In this document: positions 10,082 through 19,969 of the stretch, piece by piece
Layout: each line of letters starts with the position of its first letter
How positions within the stretch are numbered: the stretch's first letter is position 1
DNA from: Nosema muscidifuracis
Taxonomy: Eukaryota; Microsporidia; Nosematidae
Assembly: GCA_028335825.1 (NCBI GenBank)
Contig: JAIOKI010000020.1
Coordinates: 124,001-188,000 of the forward strand
Direction of reading: 5' to 3'
DNA length: 64,000 nucleotides
Notes under the pieces: model-generated
Told to the model about the DNA's origin: nothing
The model's database searches: none
What the model saw: the letters and a program-made list of their open reading frames with translations, nothing else
Translations under genes and position numbers: made by a program

Positions 10082-13000
10082 ATGAAATTCAAAATATTGA
10101 TTTTGTATCTAAAATTATGTTCATGTTTCTCATCAAGAGAAGTTATAAGGAATATAATCAGGAGAAATAAATATATATACAATAATATAAACAATACTTC
10201 GATATTAAAAGTTACTGATTATGATTTCATAGTCAATACAAAGAATACTAATGATGCAGTTGTTAAGACGTTAGATAAAAATGTTCAGAGCTTTTTTATT
10301 AACGCTGGGCCTATAAGAATAATCAAACAGTTTAGTAGAAATATACTTAATCAGTATAAGACAGAGAAAAAAGAAGATTTGAGTGCAAGAATAAGAGAAA
10401 ATTCTGTGTTTAATACGAAAATACCGTGCAATAATGCTAACACAAAAAATTTTAAATTTTATATGGTCCTTGCTGAATACGTTGTACTTAAAAAGATTAA
10501 TGATAAAAATCTTGATAAATATATTGAGATATGTGATTATGAAAATTTATTAGAAATTTTGAATAAAATAAAAATTGACGAACAAGCTATTGATATTGAA
10601 AAAGTTGAAGAATATTTTACTAAATTGGATGGACAAAAATATACTAGAAAAGTTAATAACAATGTACATGAATACTCTGTATTGAAGAATACAAATTCAT
10701 TTCCTTACTTATTAAAGTGTAATTACGAGTTTGGTAAGACTCCAGAAATACTTAAGGTACACGATCTTAGTGAAGATACTGTAACAACTAAGCTACAAAT
10801 TTTACATAACAGATTAATTTGTGCAAATTTTAATTATCTTAAAAACTATTCATCGAATTATAGTTTTGATGAGTTCTCTAAAAAAATATATCCAATCTAT
10901 TGCTTATGTAAGTGTTCTACATTAAATAATGCAAGCGATTTTTCTTATACTAATAAAAAACAAAAAGTACCTGTAATTAGATTAAATATTTTTGAGAAGT
11001 ATAAAGATAAAATACTTGAAGGATTAGATAAAAAAACAGAAAGACTAATTGATGATGTAACTAGAGTTGATAGAAAAAATGAAAATGATATTATGGATAT
11101 TTTAAAAAAATATAAAAAATACATTGTCCCGAATCAAAGTTCAGATATTTATAGTGATGAATACAATGTTTCATCTGATAATTTTACCTTAAACAAGAAC
11201 AAAGTAGAAAATGCTAATACATCCTTAACAGAAAGTTCATTTGAGAACAAAGTAGAAAACGCTAAGATACCTTCTATAAATGAGAGTAAATTAGAAAACG
11301 CTGAGATATTTTCTATAGATGAGAGTAAATTAGAAAATGCTAATACATCCATAACAGAAAGTTCATTTGAGAAAAAAGTAGAAAATGCTAATACATCTTC
11401 TATAGACGAGAACAAATTAGATAATGCTAATACATCCTTAACAGAAAGTTCATTTGAGAATAAATTATCTGATACTAAGACACCTTCAACAGAAAGTTCA
11501 TCTGATAAAAAAGTAGATAATGCTAATACATCCTTAACAGAAAGTTCATTTGAGAATAAATTGGATGATTCTAAGACACCTTCTATAAATGAGAACAAAG
11601 TAGATAATGCTAAGATACCTTCAACAGATGAGAACAAAGTAGAAAACGCTAAGATACCTTCAACAGATGATTCATTTAAGAATAAATTATCTGATACTAA
11701 GACACCTTCTTTAGATGAAAACAAAGTAGAAAATGCTAATATACCTTCTATAAACGAGAACAAAGTAGATAATGCTAAGATACCTTTTACAGATGAGAAC
11801 AAAGTAGAAAACGATAAGACACCTTCTATAGATGAGCAAAAAGTGGTAAGCATTAATTTTCCTTTTACGGATGATTCAGATGAGCAAAAAGTGGTAAATA
11901 TTAATTTTCCTTTTACAGATGATTCAGATGAGCAAAAAATAATAAAAATTAATTTACCTTTTACAGATGATTCAGATGAATCAATAGATAATGCAACGAA
12001 TTTATTAAAGAAAAAAATCCTACTTCCAGATCATCTAGAAACGAGATCAAAACGTAAGAAAAGATCGTTAAGCTTTTTCGATTATAAATCCATGGATAGT
12101 CTGCCATATATAGAACAGCATAAACTTTTTAAAGAAAATTTAAGCAGTTTTTCTCCTAAAATTGAAACTTCAAAGCTAAGTGAAAAGCCTAGTTCAATCG
12201 ATTTTAATAAAACGGTAGGTGAAAAATCATTAACGGAAAAAATACAAAAGTTTAACTATCAACAATCTGTAGAAGAAACTGAAGAATTAAGTGATCAATT
12301 AAATAAGAATTTAAATAAGCAACAATCTGTAGAAGAAATCAAAGAATTAAGTGATCAATTATATAAGAATTTGAATAAGCAACAATCTATTGACAATGCT
12401 GAAGAATTAAATGATCAATTATATAAGAATTTGAATAAGCAACAATCTATTGACAATGCTGAAGAATTAAATGATCAATCATCAAAGAATTTAAATAAGC
12501 AACAATCTACAGATAATGCTGAAGAATTAAGTGATCAATCATATAAAAATTTAAATAAGCAACAATCTATTGATAATGCTGAAGAATTAAGTGATCAATC
12601 ATCAAAGGATTTAAATAAGCAACAATCTATTGATAATGCTGAAGAATTAAGCGATCAATCATCAAAGGAAATAAATAAGCAACAATCTACAGATAATGCT
12701 GAAGAATTAAGTGATCAATCATATAAAAATTTAAATAAGCAACAATCTATTGATAATGCTGAAGAATTAAGCGATCAACCATCAAAGGATTTAAATAAGC
12801 AACAATCTATTGATAATGCTGAAGAATTAAGTGATCATCTATTTAAATTTGAATCTCAAATTTTTAACAGTGATACAGAAGAAGTAAGTAATCTTAAATT
12901 ATCTGAAATCAAAGAAGATATAGATATTGAATATAAAGACATAAATTATTCAGTTGATCATACGAAAAAAATTAATATTGAAGATATTATTGAATTAATT

Positions 13001-16000
13001 GATGAAAATATTATGAATGAACAAAAAAATAGTTTAGAAATTAAAGTTAATGATAATGAGTCTACTAATCAAAAAATTCTAAGTCAATCTAATTTACATG
13101 ATAATGTAGCAAATGACGAATCGAAAACTTCTTTAGATACTGAAGAAAAATCAGTTACAGAATCAATCGATATTTTACCAAACGAATTAGCCGAAAATAC
13201 ATCAATTGACATAAATACTAATATTTCTATACAAAGTAATGAACATGATACAAAAATTGTAGAAGAGATAGTCTCTCCTAATAATGAATCGAAAATTTCT
13301 GTCCAGAAGAAATCAAAACCAGATTTAAAATTGGATTTAATAAATTTTACTGAGGAAAATAATGAAAATGATCAATTTATTAACATACTAAATGGTCAAA
13401 AGACACCAAGTACAGCTGATATTAACGATATAGAATTCAAATTTCCTACTTGTATTCAAAATTCAGGATCTTTGAGTCCAATAAGTACACCTGATAGTTT
13501 TAGTCATGTAAAATTAGTCAATGAAACTTTAGTTTACACTACACCAGAATCATCACGAAGTAGCAGTCCAGAAAAATTTTCATCATATCAAAATGAGTTT
13601 ATGGATATTTTAAGTGAAAAACTCAATAATGTAGATTTAAATGATAGAGAAGGTGAACTGGTTAACCATAATGGAAATTTAATATTTACTACATCTTCCA
13701 ATAAATATTCGTCAAATTCATCTGTAGATGAAAATACACCAAATAGTGATTTTAAGAAGAAGTTAACAAAAAAGAAAATGAATAATAATGTACTAAATGA
13801 TCATGATAATACAAGTTCTAATGAATTTCTTCAGATTACCAATTCTTTATCACAAAAATATGATCAATCAGAAAAACAGATTGATGTAGAAATAATTCCT
13901 TCTAAGTCGTTAAGTAGTTCACAATCTGATGAAGGATTTGGAGGAAGCGGATCTTTCAGATCATCAGAAGATTCTATTGAAAAATTAAAAAATAATGAAA
14001 AATCTGATAGTGATGGTTCTGATAATCAGTTTAATAAATATACATCAGTAGAAAATTTTAGTAAAGAACATAAATTAAAAAATATGGAAAAGATTGTCAA
14101 CAAGAATATTAAATTAGTAATTAATCAAGACCATGAAATTAATAAATCCAATGAAACTAAAACTTTATCAGAGAAAAATAAGAATTTTAATGATGGTGAA
14201 TCAAGTCCTGAAGTGTCATTAAATCATCGAAAATCAAAAAATAATCAGTCTAAAAAAATTGATACGGATAAAAGAACAAAAGAAGCATTTAGAAAAGTAT
14301 CTACTGATTCTGTATTATCAACTTCCGAAGATTTCTTTTCTGATAATGATTCATTATCAGTAGATATTAACAGTTCTCAAGATGTTTTCAATAATTCAAA
14401 ACCATTAGCTCCAATAATTAATCAAAAACTTCCTAATAAAACAAAACCAATTGAGGAATTACATTTAGGGAAAAAAAGTAATTCAAAATCAATAAGTGAA
14501 ATTAATAACAAGATGATTGATATAAAAAAATCAATGACAGATGCTAAATCACTCCTCAGAGATGTTATTTTAGAAGATAAAGTAAAAGATAATGAACCAA
14601 TATTATCTTATAACGATAAAGATAAGAGTTTTAAAGAATTTTGTCAAACTAATTTTAATTATAAAAATGATACTGAAATCTGCCTTTGTGATAAATTAGA
14701 TAATCAAGTTTCATATCTTAATAATCCTGTTTCAGAAAATTTAATAGATACTTCTATCAAACAATATAAGGAATCTTTAGTATCTGATAAAAATGAGTTT
14801 CATGAAGATTCTGAAAATTCTATTTTAGCATCTCATAAATTAGAATTACAAGATTCAGATTTAAAAACATCTTGTGATAAGAATTGTATTCCTAAAATAC
14901 ACAATGTAGAAGATTATTTGAATATTGAAATCAATGAGCAAGAATATTGTGAATTAAATTCACATGAATCTTTTAATTCTGAATCTTTGAAATCTATTAA
15001 TGATCACGATGAATTTGAAAAGTTAAAAAAATACCCTACATCTAATGAAAAACTGTATATAGAAGATTCAAATTTTATTAATCAAAAAATAACTAAGTTT
15101 GAAGAACCAGAGAAATCTTTTAAAAAGAATCTATCAGTAATTGATGAATTATATAATGCTAAACAAAAAGATGCATTTGAAGAAGAGATTTTAAAATGTG
15201 AATTAGAAACAAGAACGGATATTCCTTTGAAAGAAGATGTATTTTCAAAAAATAATATAAATGATAAAGTTGATGTTTTAGTAAAGTCAGATGATCAAAT
15301 TAAGAATATTTCTGAAGAGTATTCGAAAGATGGTATTGTTGATAAAAATATTAATATCATAACAGAAGATATAAGAAATAGTAATATATTAGAAGATGAT
15401 GATATCATAAGAAAAGATATAAGAAATAGTAATATATTAGAAGATGATGATATCATAACAGAAGATATAATAAATAGTAATATATTAGAAGAAGATGATA
15501 TTTTAACAGAAGATATAATAAATAGTAATATATTAGAAGATGATGATATTGTAACAGAAGATATAATAAATAGTAATATATTTGAAGATGATGATATTGT
15601 AACAGAAGATATATTAAATAGTAATTTAGAAGATGATGATATCATAACAGAAGATATAAGAAATAGTAATATATCAAAAGAAAGGATTATGTATAGTATA
15701 ATATTAGAAGAAAATGAAGGTACAGATAATTTAGAAGATGATGATAATGTAATAGAAGATTTAAGATATAATTCTTCATTAGAAGATTATTTTAATAAAA
15801 TAGGAGATCATAAATCAAATAAAGAACCTAAAAAAAGATATTCCACTGATCTTAAAGACAACTCTATGAATGAAAATAATATTCATGATAATCAAAATAA
15901 AAATATTCATCAACAGGAGATACTCTTAGAAAGTACATCTAGTGAAAATGAAATATTTTCTGATGATTCTCTATCTAATGATAATGATAGACCCAGATAT

Positions 16001-17005
16001 GTAAATTATCATAAAGAAGTTATTGATGATACTTGTGAAAATATAGGAGAAGAATTTATTATCGCTCCTAGTAAAAATCCTTATAAAACAGTTAAATTTA
16101 ATTTGGATACTAATTGTTCTGATGATTCTGATAAATCTAAGGAAGAAAACAAAAAAAATGTTATTTGGTTTATAGGAGATACTGAGATTAAAGTTGATAA
16201 GAAATTGTTTAAACCATCTGTACTAAGTTCAAGTAAGAAAAATAATAATATTATTAAAAAAAAGAGAATTAATAAATATAAAAATAGTATTAATAGATCA
16301 AATTCTAATAGTAAGAAGAAATTAGCATCAGATATAAAGTCATTTTATGATTCATCAAAGAAAAATGAAAGAATATTGATAAAGAAAAACGAAAAACTAA
16401 CCTGCAAGCTAAATGAAGAATCATCTCCAAAGAAAAATGAAGAAGCAGCATCTTTAAAGAAAAATGAAGAAGCATCTTCAAAGAAAAATGAAGAATCATC
16501 TATAAAGAAAATTGAAGAGTCATCTACAAAGAAAAATGAAGAGTCATATACAAAGAAAAATGAAGAGTCATCATCAAAGAAAAATGCAGAAGCATCTTTA
16601 AAGAAAAAAAATTTAAAATCTTTAAAGAAAAATGAAGAAGCATCTTTAAAGAAAAATGAAGTAACATCTACAAAGAAAATTGAAGTAACATTTTCAAAGA
16701 AAAATCAAAGACTATCTGTAAAGAAAAATGAAAGAACTTCATTAGAATTGAATAAATCAGATGATATACATAAATACAAAGGAGAAGTTTCTTCTTCTTC
16801 AGATTGTTGTAGTCCAAAGAAGAAATTAAGAATATCTAAACCAAAAACTTTAAAGGATGATAACGTAATTACTATTGATTACGAATTTTGTCATATTTGT
16901 AATAATGGATTCTCAATAGATGATAAATTTGTTCATAAAGGATGTAAATATTATATAGAGCGAAAAAAACGAATGAAGGCTAATGAGAGTACAAAAGAAA
17001 ATTAA
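10082..17005 (+). CDS. Giant repeat-bearing protein with signal peptide, 2307 aa
   Basis: The start is strongly supported by CCCCATA just before ATG. Residues 1-18 (MKFKILILYLKLCSCFSS) look like a signal peptide. Residues about 20-350 form a unique, probably globular domain with scattered cysteines (for example C.C.CS near 280). Four low-complexity repeat blocks follow: 371-637 (ENAKIPS/TESSFENK type, ending in three FPFTDDSDEQK units), 725-924 (ten 20-residue NKQQSIDNAEELSDQ units), about 1761-1867 (seven 16-residue EDIINSNILEDDDI units) and about 2095-2220 (KKNEESS units). The extreme C-terminus has C2270-X2-C2273-X11-H2285-X2-C2288, a possible zinc-binding half-site, then a basic tail. The linkers are rich in S, E, D, N and K and probably disordered. 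There is no membrane segment after the signal. No homologue is recognised. A secreted or spore-wall role is possible, but the zinc motif could equally point to a nuclear or cytosolic protein. Confidence 0.9.
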   Translation: MKFKILILYLKLCSCFSSREVIRNIIRRNKYIYNNINNTSILKVTDYDFIVNTKNTNDAVVKTLDKNVQSFFINAGPIRIIKQFSRNILNQYKTEKKEDLSARIRENSVFNTKIPCNNANTKNFKFYMVLAEYVVLKKINDKNLDKYIEICDYENLLEILNKIKIDEQAIDIEKVEEYFTKLDGQKYTRKVNNNVHEYSVLKNTNSFPYLLKCNYEFGKTPEILKVHDLSEDTVTTKLQILHNRLICANFNYLKNYSSNYSFDEFSKKIYPIYCLCKCSTLNNASDFSYTNKKQKVPVIRLNIFEKYKDKILEGLDKKTERLIDDVTRVDRKNENDIMDILKKYKKYIVPNQSSDIYSDEYNVSSDNFTLNKNKVENANTSLTESSFENKVENAKIPSINESKLENAEIFSIDESKLENANTSITESSFEKKVENANTSSIDENKLDNANTSLTESSFENKLSDTKTPSTESSSDKKVDNANTSLTESSFENKLDDSKTPSINENKVDNAKIPSTDENKVENAKIPSTDDSFKNKLSDTKTPSLDENKVENANIPSINENKVDNAKIPFTDENKVENDKTPSIDEQKVVSINFPFTDDSDEQKVVNINFPFTDDSDEQKIIKINLPFTDDSDESIDNATNLLKKKILLPDHLETRSKRKKRSLSFFDYKSMDSLPYIEQHKLFKENLSSFSPKIETSKLSEKPSSIDFNKTVGEKSLTEKIQKFNYQQSVEETEELSDQLNKNLNKQQSVEEIKELSDQLYKNLNKQQSIDNAEELNDQLYKNLNKQQSIDNAEELNDQSSKNLNKQQSTDNAEELSDQSYKNLNKQQSIDNAEELSDQSSKDLNKQQSIDNAEELSDQSSKEINKQQSTDNAEELSDQSYKNLNKQQSIDNAEELSDQPSKDLNKQQSIDNAEELSDHLFKFESQIFNSDTEEVSNLKLSEIKEDIDIEYKDINYSVDHTKKINIEDIIELIDENIMNEQKNSLEIKVNDNESTNQKILSQSNLHDNVANDESKTSLDTEEKSVTESIDILPNELAENTSIDINTNISIQSNEHDTKIVEEIVSPNNESKISVQKKSKPDLKLDLINFTEENNENDQFINILNGQKTPSTADINDIEFKFPTCIQNSGSLSPISTPDSFSHVKLVNETLVYTTPESSRSSSPEKFSSYQNEFMDILSEKLNNVDLNDREGELVNHNGNLIFTTSSNKYSSNSSVDENTPNSDFKKKLTKKKMNNNVLNDHDNTSSNEFLQITNSLSQKYDQSEKQIDVEIIPSKSLSSSQSDEGFGGSGSFRSSEDSIEKLKNNEKSDSDGSDNQFNKYTSVENFSKEHKLKNMEKIVNKNIKLVINQDHEINKSNETKTLSEKNKNFNDGESSPEVSLNHRKSKNNQSKKIDTDKRTKEAFRKVSTDSVLSTSEDFFSDNDSLSVDINSSQDVFNNSKPLAPIINQKLPNKTKPIEELHLGKKSNSKSISEINNKMIDIKKSMTDAKSLLRDVILEDKVKDNEPILSYNDKDKSFKEFCQTNFNYKNDTEICLCDKLDNQVSYLNNPVSENLIDTSIKQYKESLVSDKNEFHEDSENSILASHKLELQDSDLKTSCDKNCIPKIHNVEDYLNIEINEQEYCELNSHESFNSESLKSINDHDEFEKLKKYPTSNEKLYIEDSNFINQKITKFEEPEKSFKKNLSVIDELYNAKQKDAFEEEILKCELETRTDIPLKEDVFSKNNINDKVDVLVKSDDQIKNISEEYSKDGIVDKNINIITEDIRNSNILEDDDIIRKDIRNSNILEDDDIITEDIINSNILEEDDILTEDIINSNILEDDDIVTEDIINSNIFEDDDIVTEDILNSNLEDDDIITEDIRNSNISKERIMYSIILEENEGTDNLEDDDNVIEDLRYNSSLEDYFNKIGDHKSNKEPKKRYSTDLKDNSMNENNIHDNQNKNIHQQEILLESTSSENEIFSDDSLSNDNDRPRYVNYHKEVIDDTCENIGEEFIIAPSKNPYKTVKFNLDTNCSDDSDKSKEENKKNVIWFIGDTEIKVDKKLFKPSVLSSSKKNNNIIKKKRINKYKNSINRSNSNSKKKLASDIKSFYDSSKKNERILIKKNEKLTCKLNEESSPKKNEEAASLKKNEEASSKKNEESSIKKIEESSTKKNEESYTKKNEESSSKKNAEASLKKKNLKSLKKNEEASLKKNEVTSTKKIEVTFSKKNQRLSVKKNERTSLELNKSDDIHKYKGEVSSSSDCCSPKKKLRISKPKTLKDDNVITIDYEFCHICNNGFSIDDKFVHKGCKYYIERKKRMKANESTKEN
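11194..11990 (+). repeat. Coding repeat block 1 of giant gene
   Basis: Degenerate units of 10-30 codons based on ENKVENAKIPSTD and SLTESSFENK. The block ends with three units of 19-20 codons reading INFPFTDDSDEQKVV (about 11833-11967). Units differ by substitutions and by whole-unit insertion. The long antisense open frame here is a by-product of the repeat. Confidence 0.85.
12254..12853 (+). repeat. Coding repeat block 2: ten 60-bp units
   Basis: Ten consecutive 20-codon units with the core NKQQSIDNAEELSDQSSKNL. The outer units are most diverged (SVEE instead of SIDN in the first two) and the inner ones nearly identical, the usual pattern of unequal exchange inside an array. A YKNL/SKDL alternation suggests that a two-unit block was also copied. 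Confidence 0.92.
15362..15681 (+). repeat. Coding repeat block 3: seven 48-bp units
   Basis: Seven units of about 16 codons based on EDIINSNILEDDDIIT, strongly acidic, with one shortened unit (NSNLED). An antisense frame stays open through it only because the codons are repetitive. Confidence 0.9.
16365..16740 (+). repeat. Coding repeat block 4: lysine/glutamate units
   Basis: About fourteen short units of 7-10 codons based on KKNEESS, with variants KKIEESS, KKNEEAS and KKNEVTS. The block is basic and precedes the C-C-H-C motif at the C-terminus. Confidence 0.88.
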
Positions 17006-17096
17006 ATTTTGTAAATTTTATTTAATTTATAACTTAATCAAATCATAGTTTTTTTTAATAATATTTTATTCTTATACAAGTAGAAATAAATTAATT

Positions 17097-17266
17097 ATAC
17101 TTTTAATTAAATTTATTCTTAAATATCCTTCAACTTTTAAAATTAATTACTTTTAATTAAATTTATCACAATATTCCTTCATATCTTTGAAGTTAATTAT
17201 TTTTAATTAAATTTATCACAATATCCTTCATATCTTAGAAGTTAATTACTTTTAATTAAATTTATC
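17097..17266. repeat. 50-bp tandem repeat, about 3.4 copies
   Basis: TTTTAATTAAATTTAT recurs at 17101, 17151, 17201 and 17250, with ATCCTTCATATCTT between copies. The array lies between the converging 3' ends of the giant gene and the transporter, and its last unit reaches the transporter stop codon. Confidence 0.85.
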
Positions 17267-18431
17267 ATTTATTTTTATAATACCCTACACTTATTATGGT
17301 AGTAGAAAATACAAATACACCAAACAAAAATGATAAGTATCCTAAAATATCTAGTACGATACTTCTCTCTATATCCATATTAAAATAAAACAAAGCTGGA
17401 AATATTAGACACATAAAAGTAGAAGCAGTTGCTCCTATTATAGAATATACTAATCCAAGATTCATTCCACTTATAGCTATCAAATAAGTTAATAATATAA
17501 TTAGTGTAGTACAAAACACCTTGATAATTTTATTATATTCTTTCTTAATTTCAATATTAGTAAGTTTTATCATATAAGTTCTACAAGGATTCACTTGTAA
17601 AGGATAAGATACTCCCATTACTATTATATATAACCCTCTTACTATAGTAGCCAGTATATCGTTAGGAAAATTCATAATTATATTATCTTTAATATTCTGT
17701 CCATATAAAAGATAATTATAGTATCCAAAAGCTAGATAAAGACTAAGAGCAGTAAGAGCTACGCTAAATATTAATCTACGCATATTATTTAACGAATTAT
17801 TTCCTATCTCACTGTGTATAGCAAATATATTTTGATGACAAGTAAATGAAAAAACAAATTTACCGAATCCATTTAAGTATGATCTATTTATAGGTGTAAT
17901 ATAGTATACTAGAATACTATCAGGGATATGTGTATGTTTATATCTGTATATAGTAGCTATAATAACAAATATAATAGAAAGGACTCCACAGAAAGAAGTA
18001 TATTTAAGCTTATCTAGTCTATCGAAGTAGCAGAAGGGACCTACAAATATAAGGAAGAATATCAGAATTAGACCTTGGTTAAATGTATATCCAAATATGG
18101 TATTAAGTATAGGAGGAAGAAGTTGTTTAGCTATAATCAAATAAGATAAAGATACACCAAAACATTTAAGAAATACAGAAAAGTCTACTAAGATACGGGT
18201 ATAAGGCATAGAAATCTTGGCTAATTCTGAAAGGGTAGCATCTCTTCCTACTTCTTTAGCACAATTTACATATAAAATTAGACCTACTACAGCGAAGCCT
18301 CCTGATACTACTGTAAGGATAATAGTGGTGAGAATACCATATGTCATAAATAGGTAGGGGAATGATAGAGCACCACTTCCTATAGATGTTTTTAGTAAGG
18401 TAATGAAGCAGGATGGGAATGTAGCATTCAT
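17265..18431 (-). CDS. AAAP-family amino-acid transporter, 388 aa
   Basis: This is a member of the amino acid/auxin permease family (fungal AVT-type vacuolar and plasma-membrane carriers; SLC32/36/38 in animals), which move neutral or cationic amino acids with protons. The signature starts the protein: LLKTSIGSGALSFPYLFMTYGI (residues 12-33) matches the first unwound helix of the family. About eleven membrane segments follow, with FSFTCHQNIFAIHSEI (about 193-208) at the usual sixth-helix position, where substrate contacts lie, and YPLQVNPCR near 275. The length is normal for the compact microsporidian form, with no long N-terminal tail. No CCC word precedes the ATG, but no other Met fits. It ends in TGA. 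Microsporidia depend on imported amino acids, so an uptake role is reasonable; the substrate cannot be told. Confidence 0.93.
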   Translation of the reverse strand: MNATFPSCFITLLKTSIGSGALSFPYLFMTYGILTTIILTVVSGGFAVVGLILYVNCAKEVGRDATLSELAKISMPYTRILVDFSVFLKCFGVSLSYLIIAKQLLPPILNTIFGYTFNQGLILIFFLIFVGPFCYFDRLDKLKYTSFCGVLSIIFVIIATIYRYKHTHIPDSILVYYITPINRSYLNGFGKFVFSFTCHQNIFAIHSEIGNNSLNNMRRLIFSVALTALSLYLAFGYYNYLLYGQNIKDNIIMNFPNDILATIVRGLYIIVMGVSYPLQVNPCRTYMIKLTNIEIKKEYNKIIKVFCTTLIILLTYLIAISGMNLGLVYSIIGATASTFMCLIFPALFYFNMDIERSIVLDILGYLSFLFGVFVFSTTIISVGYYKNK

Positions 18432-18751
18432 AACTTTATTTGTTTATAAACAAAATTATTGTTACAGGATAATTTGAAACTTAATATAGATTATGTAAGA
18501 GAAATTAATTTAAATTAATTAAAGAAAATATTTAAATTATATATTTGATTTACTGAGATATTTATTTTTAATTAAATATTTCTTATTAAAAAATTTGATG
18601 CATCTAGTTATACAGAATTAATCTAAATATTTTATGACTGATTAAAAAATTTGATACATCGATTTATTTATTTTTAATTAAAAACTTTCACCTATAATTT
18701 AAAAAATTTATGATTTTATATTACTTTTAATTAAACTCAAAATATAACTTT
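18432..18751. other. AT-rich spacer
   Basis: The only internal structure is a diffuse repetition of TTTTTAATTAAA-type words and of ATTAAAAAATTTGAT(G/A)CAT near 18588 and 18643. No gene seen. Confidence 0.5.
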
Positions 18752-19054
18752 TTAATTAAATACTTCATACACTGAGTTATACATTTTAAATGTTGGTAAA
18801 TATATCACAGAATTTTTCTTATGTAAAGTTATAAACCAGAAATTATAATCTTTGAGTATTCCTTCATATTTATCTATAGACACTTTCTTATTAAGTTCTA
18901 TTGGATATGTAGAGAGTACAATAGCACTCTTACAGAAGTTTTCTATAATACTTTTATCTAGTATAGAGTTCTTATACAGGGTAGAGAATAAGAAGATATT
19001 AGGGATGATCTTTTTAACAGTAGAAGATTGTCTGAAGGGGAGCTTAAATAACAT
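18752..19054 (-). CDS. Small orphan protein, 100 aa
   Basis: CCCTT lies directly upstream of the minus-strand ATG, which favours this frame over the overlapping plus-strand frame at 18852-19082. The product has no signal peptide or membrane segment. A basic N-terminus (MLFKLPFRQSS) is followed by alternating hydrophobic stretches (IIPNIFLFSTLY, FCKSAIVLSTYPIEL, FWFITLHKK) that read like strands and helices of a small globular domain. It sits between the transporter and the Dad1-like gene, all on the minus strand. I do not recognise the family. Confidence 0.7.
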   Translation of the reverse strand: MLFKLPFRQSSTVKKIIPNIFLFSTLYKNSILDKSIIENFCKSAIVLSTYPIELNKKVSIDKYEGILKDYNFWFITLHKKNSVIYLPTFKMYNSVYEVFN

Positions 19055-19182
19055 AAGGGAGAAAAAAAAATATTTTGCATAAAGAATAAATCAGAAATTT
19101 TTCTATTTAAAGGTAGAAAAGATTTGCTAAAAATTTAATGGTCATTAAAGTAAAATGGTTTACTAATAAGAAAATATTAAAT

Positions 19183-19373
19183 TTAAAGGTAGAAATTATT
19201 TAAAAGAAAGATTATAATTTTTTAAAGGTAACAATTTTTAAAAAGAATTTTTATTATTTTTTTATAAGTAGAAATTATTTAAAAGAAAGATTATAATTTT
19301 TTTATAGGTAGATATTTTTTATAAAGAATTTTTATTATTTTTTTATAGGTATAAATTATTTAAAAGAATAATC
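19183..19373. repeat. About 80-bp repeat, 2.4 copies
   Basis: GAAATTATTTAAAAGAAAG (or a close variant) recurs at 19192, 19271 and 19352, separated by GGTA...AAAGAATTTTTATTATTTTTTTATA. Intergenic, between the 100-residue orphan and the Dad1-like gene. Confidence 0.8.
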
Positions 19374-19404
19374 AAAATATTTAACATAACATATAACAAT
19401 TTAA

Positions 19405-19578
19405 TTAAATTTTCTCTTTCCATATTTTATATACATTAATAGTTCTTATAATATCTTTATTAAGATCTACTGTATTTTCTATCTTCTTATTTATATTCTT
19501 TAGTATACCAAGAGTATTCTTTAATGTCATATTCAGTCTACCCACGACTTTAATCTTCTTCTCTTCTAAATTGTACAT
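19405..19578 (-). CDS. DAD1: DASH complex Dad1-like small protein, 57 aa
   Basis: The open frame begins at 19602, but a CCC abuts the internal ATG at 19578, giving a 57-residue protein beginning MYNLEEKKIKVVG. The remainder is one amphipathic helical region, LNMTLKNTLGILKNINKKI then ENTVDLN...INVYKIW. Set against fungal Dad1, the spacing of L/IN..M/L...L..L..LN..LE.SI and of the terminal LW/IW agrees by eye. Dad1 is a subunit of the DASH/Dam1 ring that couples kinetochores to microtubule ends. The match is short and made from memory, so the name is tentative; any small coiled-coil protein could look similar. It is shorter than yeast Dad1 (about 94 aa). Confidence 0.5.
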   Translation of the reverse strand: MYNLEEKKIKVVGRLNMTLKNTLGILKNINKKIENTVDLNKDIIRTINVYKIWKEKI

Positions 19579-19724
19579 GGGTTTACTCAAAAAAATTTGC
19601 ACAATTTTGAAATAAAAAATTAAATAATTTATTTAAGAATTATAAATATAATCATTAAAATAAATTTATATTTGATTATTTATTTTTGAAAATTTTAGTA
19701 TAAAAATAATTTTTTTAACACCCT

Positions 19725-19836
19725 TCACCATGCATTGTCAAGAATATTTTTTATAAAATTGTTCTGTTACATGTATGTGAGAACAAAAGTCTAAGAGAGT
19801 AGAGTACAATGATTAAGTACTCTTAGATTTAGACAA
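19725..19836 (+). ncRNA. Possible structured RNA: two hairpins in less AT-rich DNA
   Basis: A less AT-rich island upstream of the endonuclease III gene. GTTCT at 19761-19765 pairs with AGAAC at 19780-19784. Next, GTCTAA (19789-19794) pairs with TTAGAC (19829-19834), enclosing an inner stem AGAGTAC/GTACTCT with the loop AATGATTAA. The island begins with CACCCTTCACC-ATG, but that ATG opens only eight codons. The strand is uncertain because the stems are symmetric. It resembles no tRNA, U6 or 5S sequence I know. It could be an snRNA-like gene, a promoter element or chance. Confidence 0.3.
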
Positions 19837-19969
19837 ATATTTTAATCTAACATTTTTAAACTTCATCAATTAAATATTGAAATCGAAGTGTAGTACATAA
19901 TATTAACTAAAAAAATATTCTAATAAAAATAAATATTTTAATACATAAATTTTAATCTCCCTCTTTCTT

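Noticed and set aside
11149-11853. 234-codon minus-strand open frame
   Set aside because: It lies antisense to repeat block 1 of the giant gene. Its repeats simply mirror the sense repeats, and it has no CCC start signal.
15295-15645. 116-codon serine-rich minus-strand frame
   Set aside because: Mirror of repeat block 3; kept open by the repeat codons.
18852-19082. 76-codon plus-strand frame
   Set aside because: Overlaps the 100-residue minus-strand frame, which has CCCTT directly before its ATG; this one has none.
19735-19770. ATG after CACCCTTCACC as a gene start
   Set aside because: The frame closes after eight codons.
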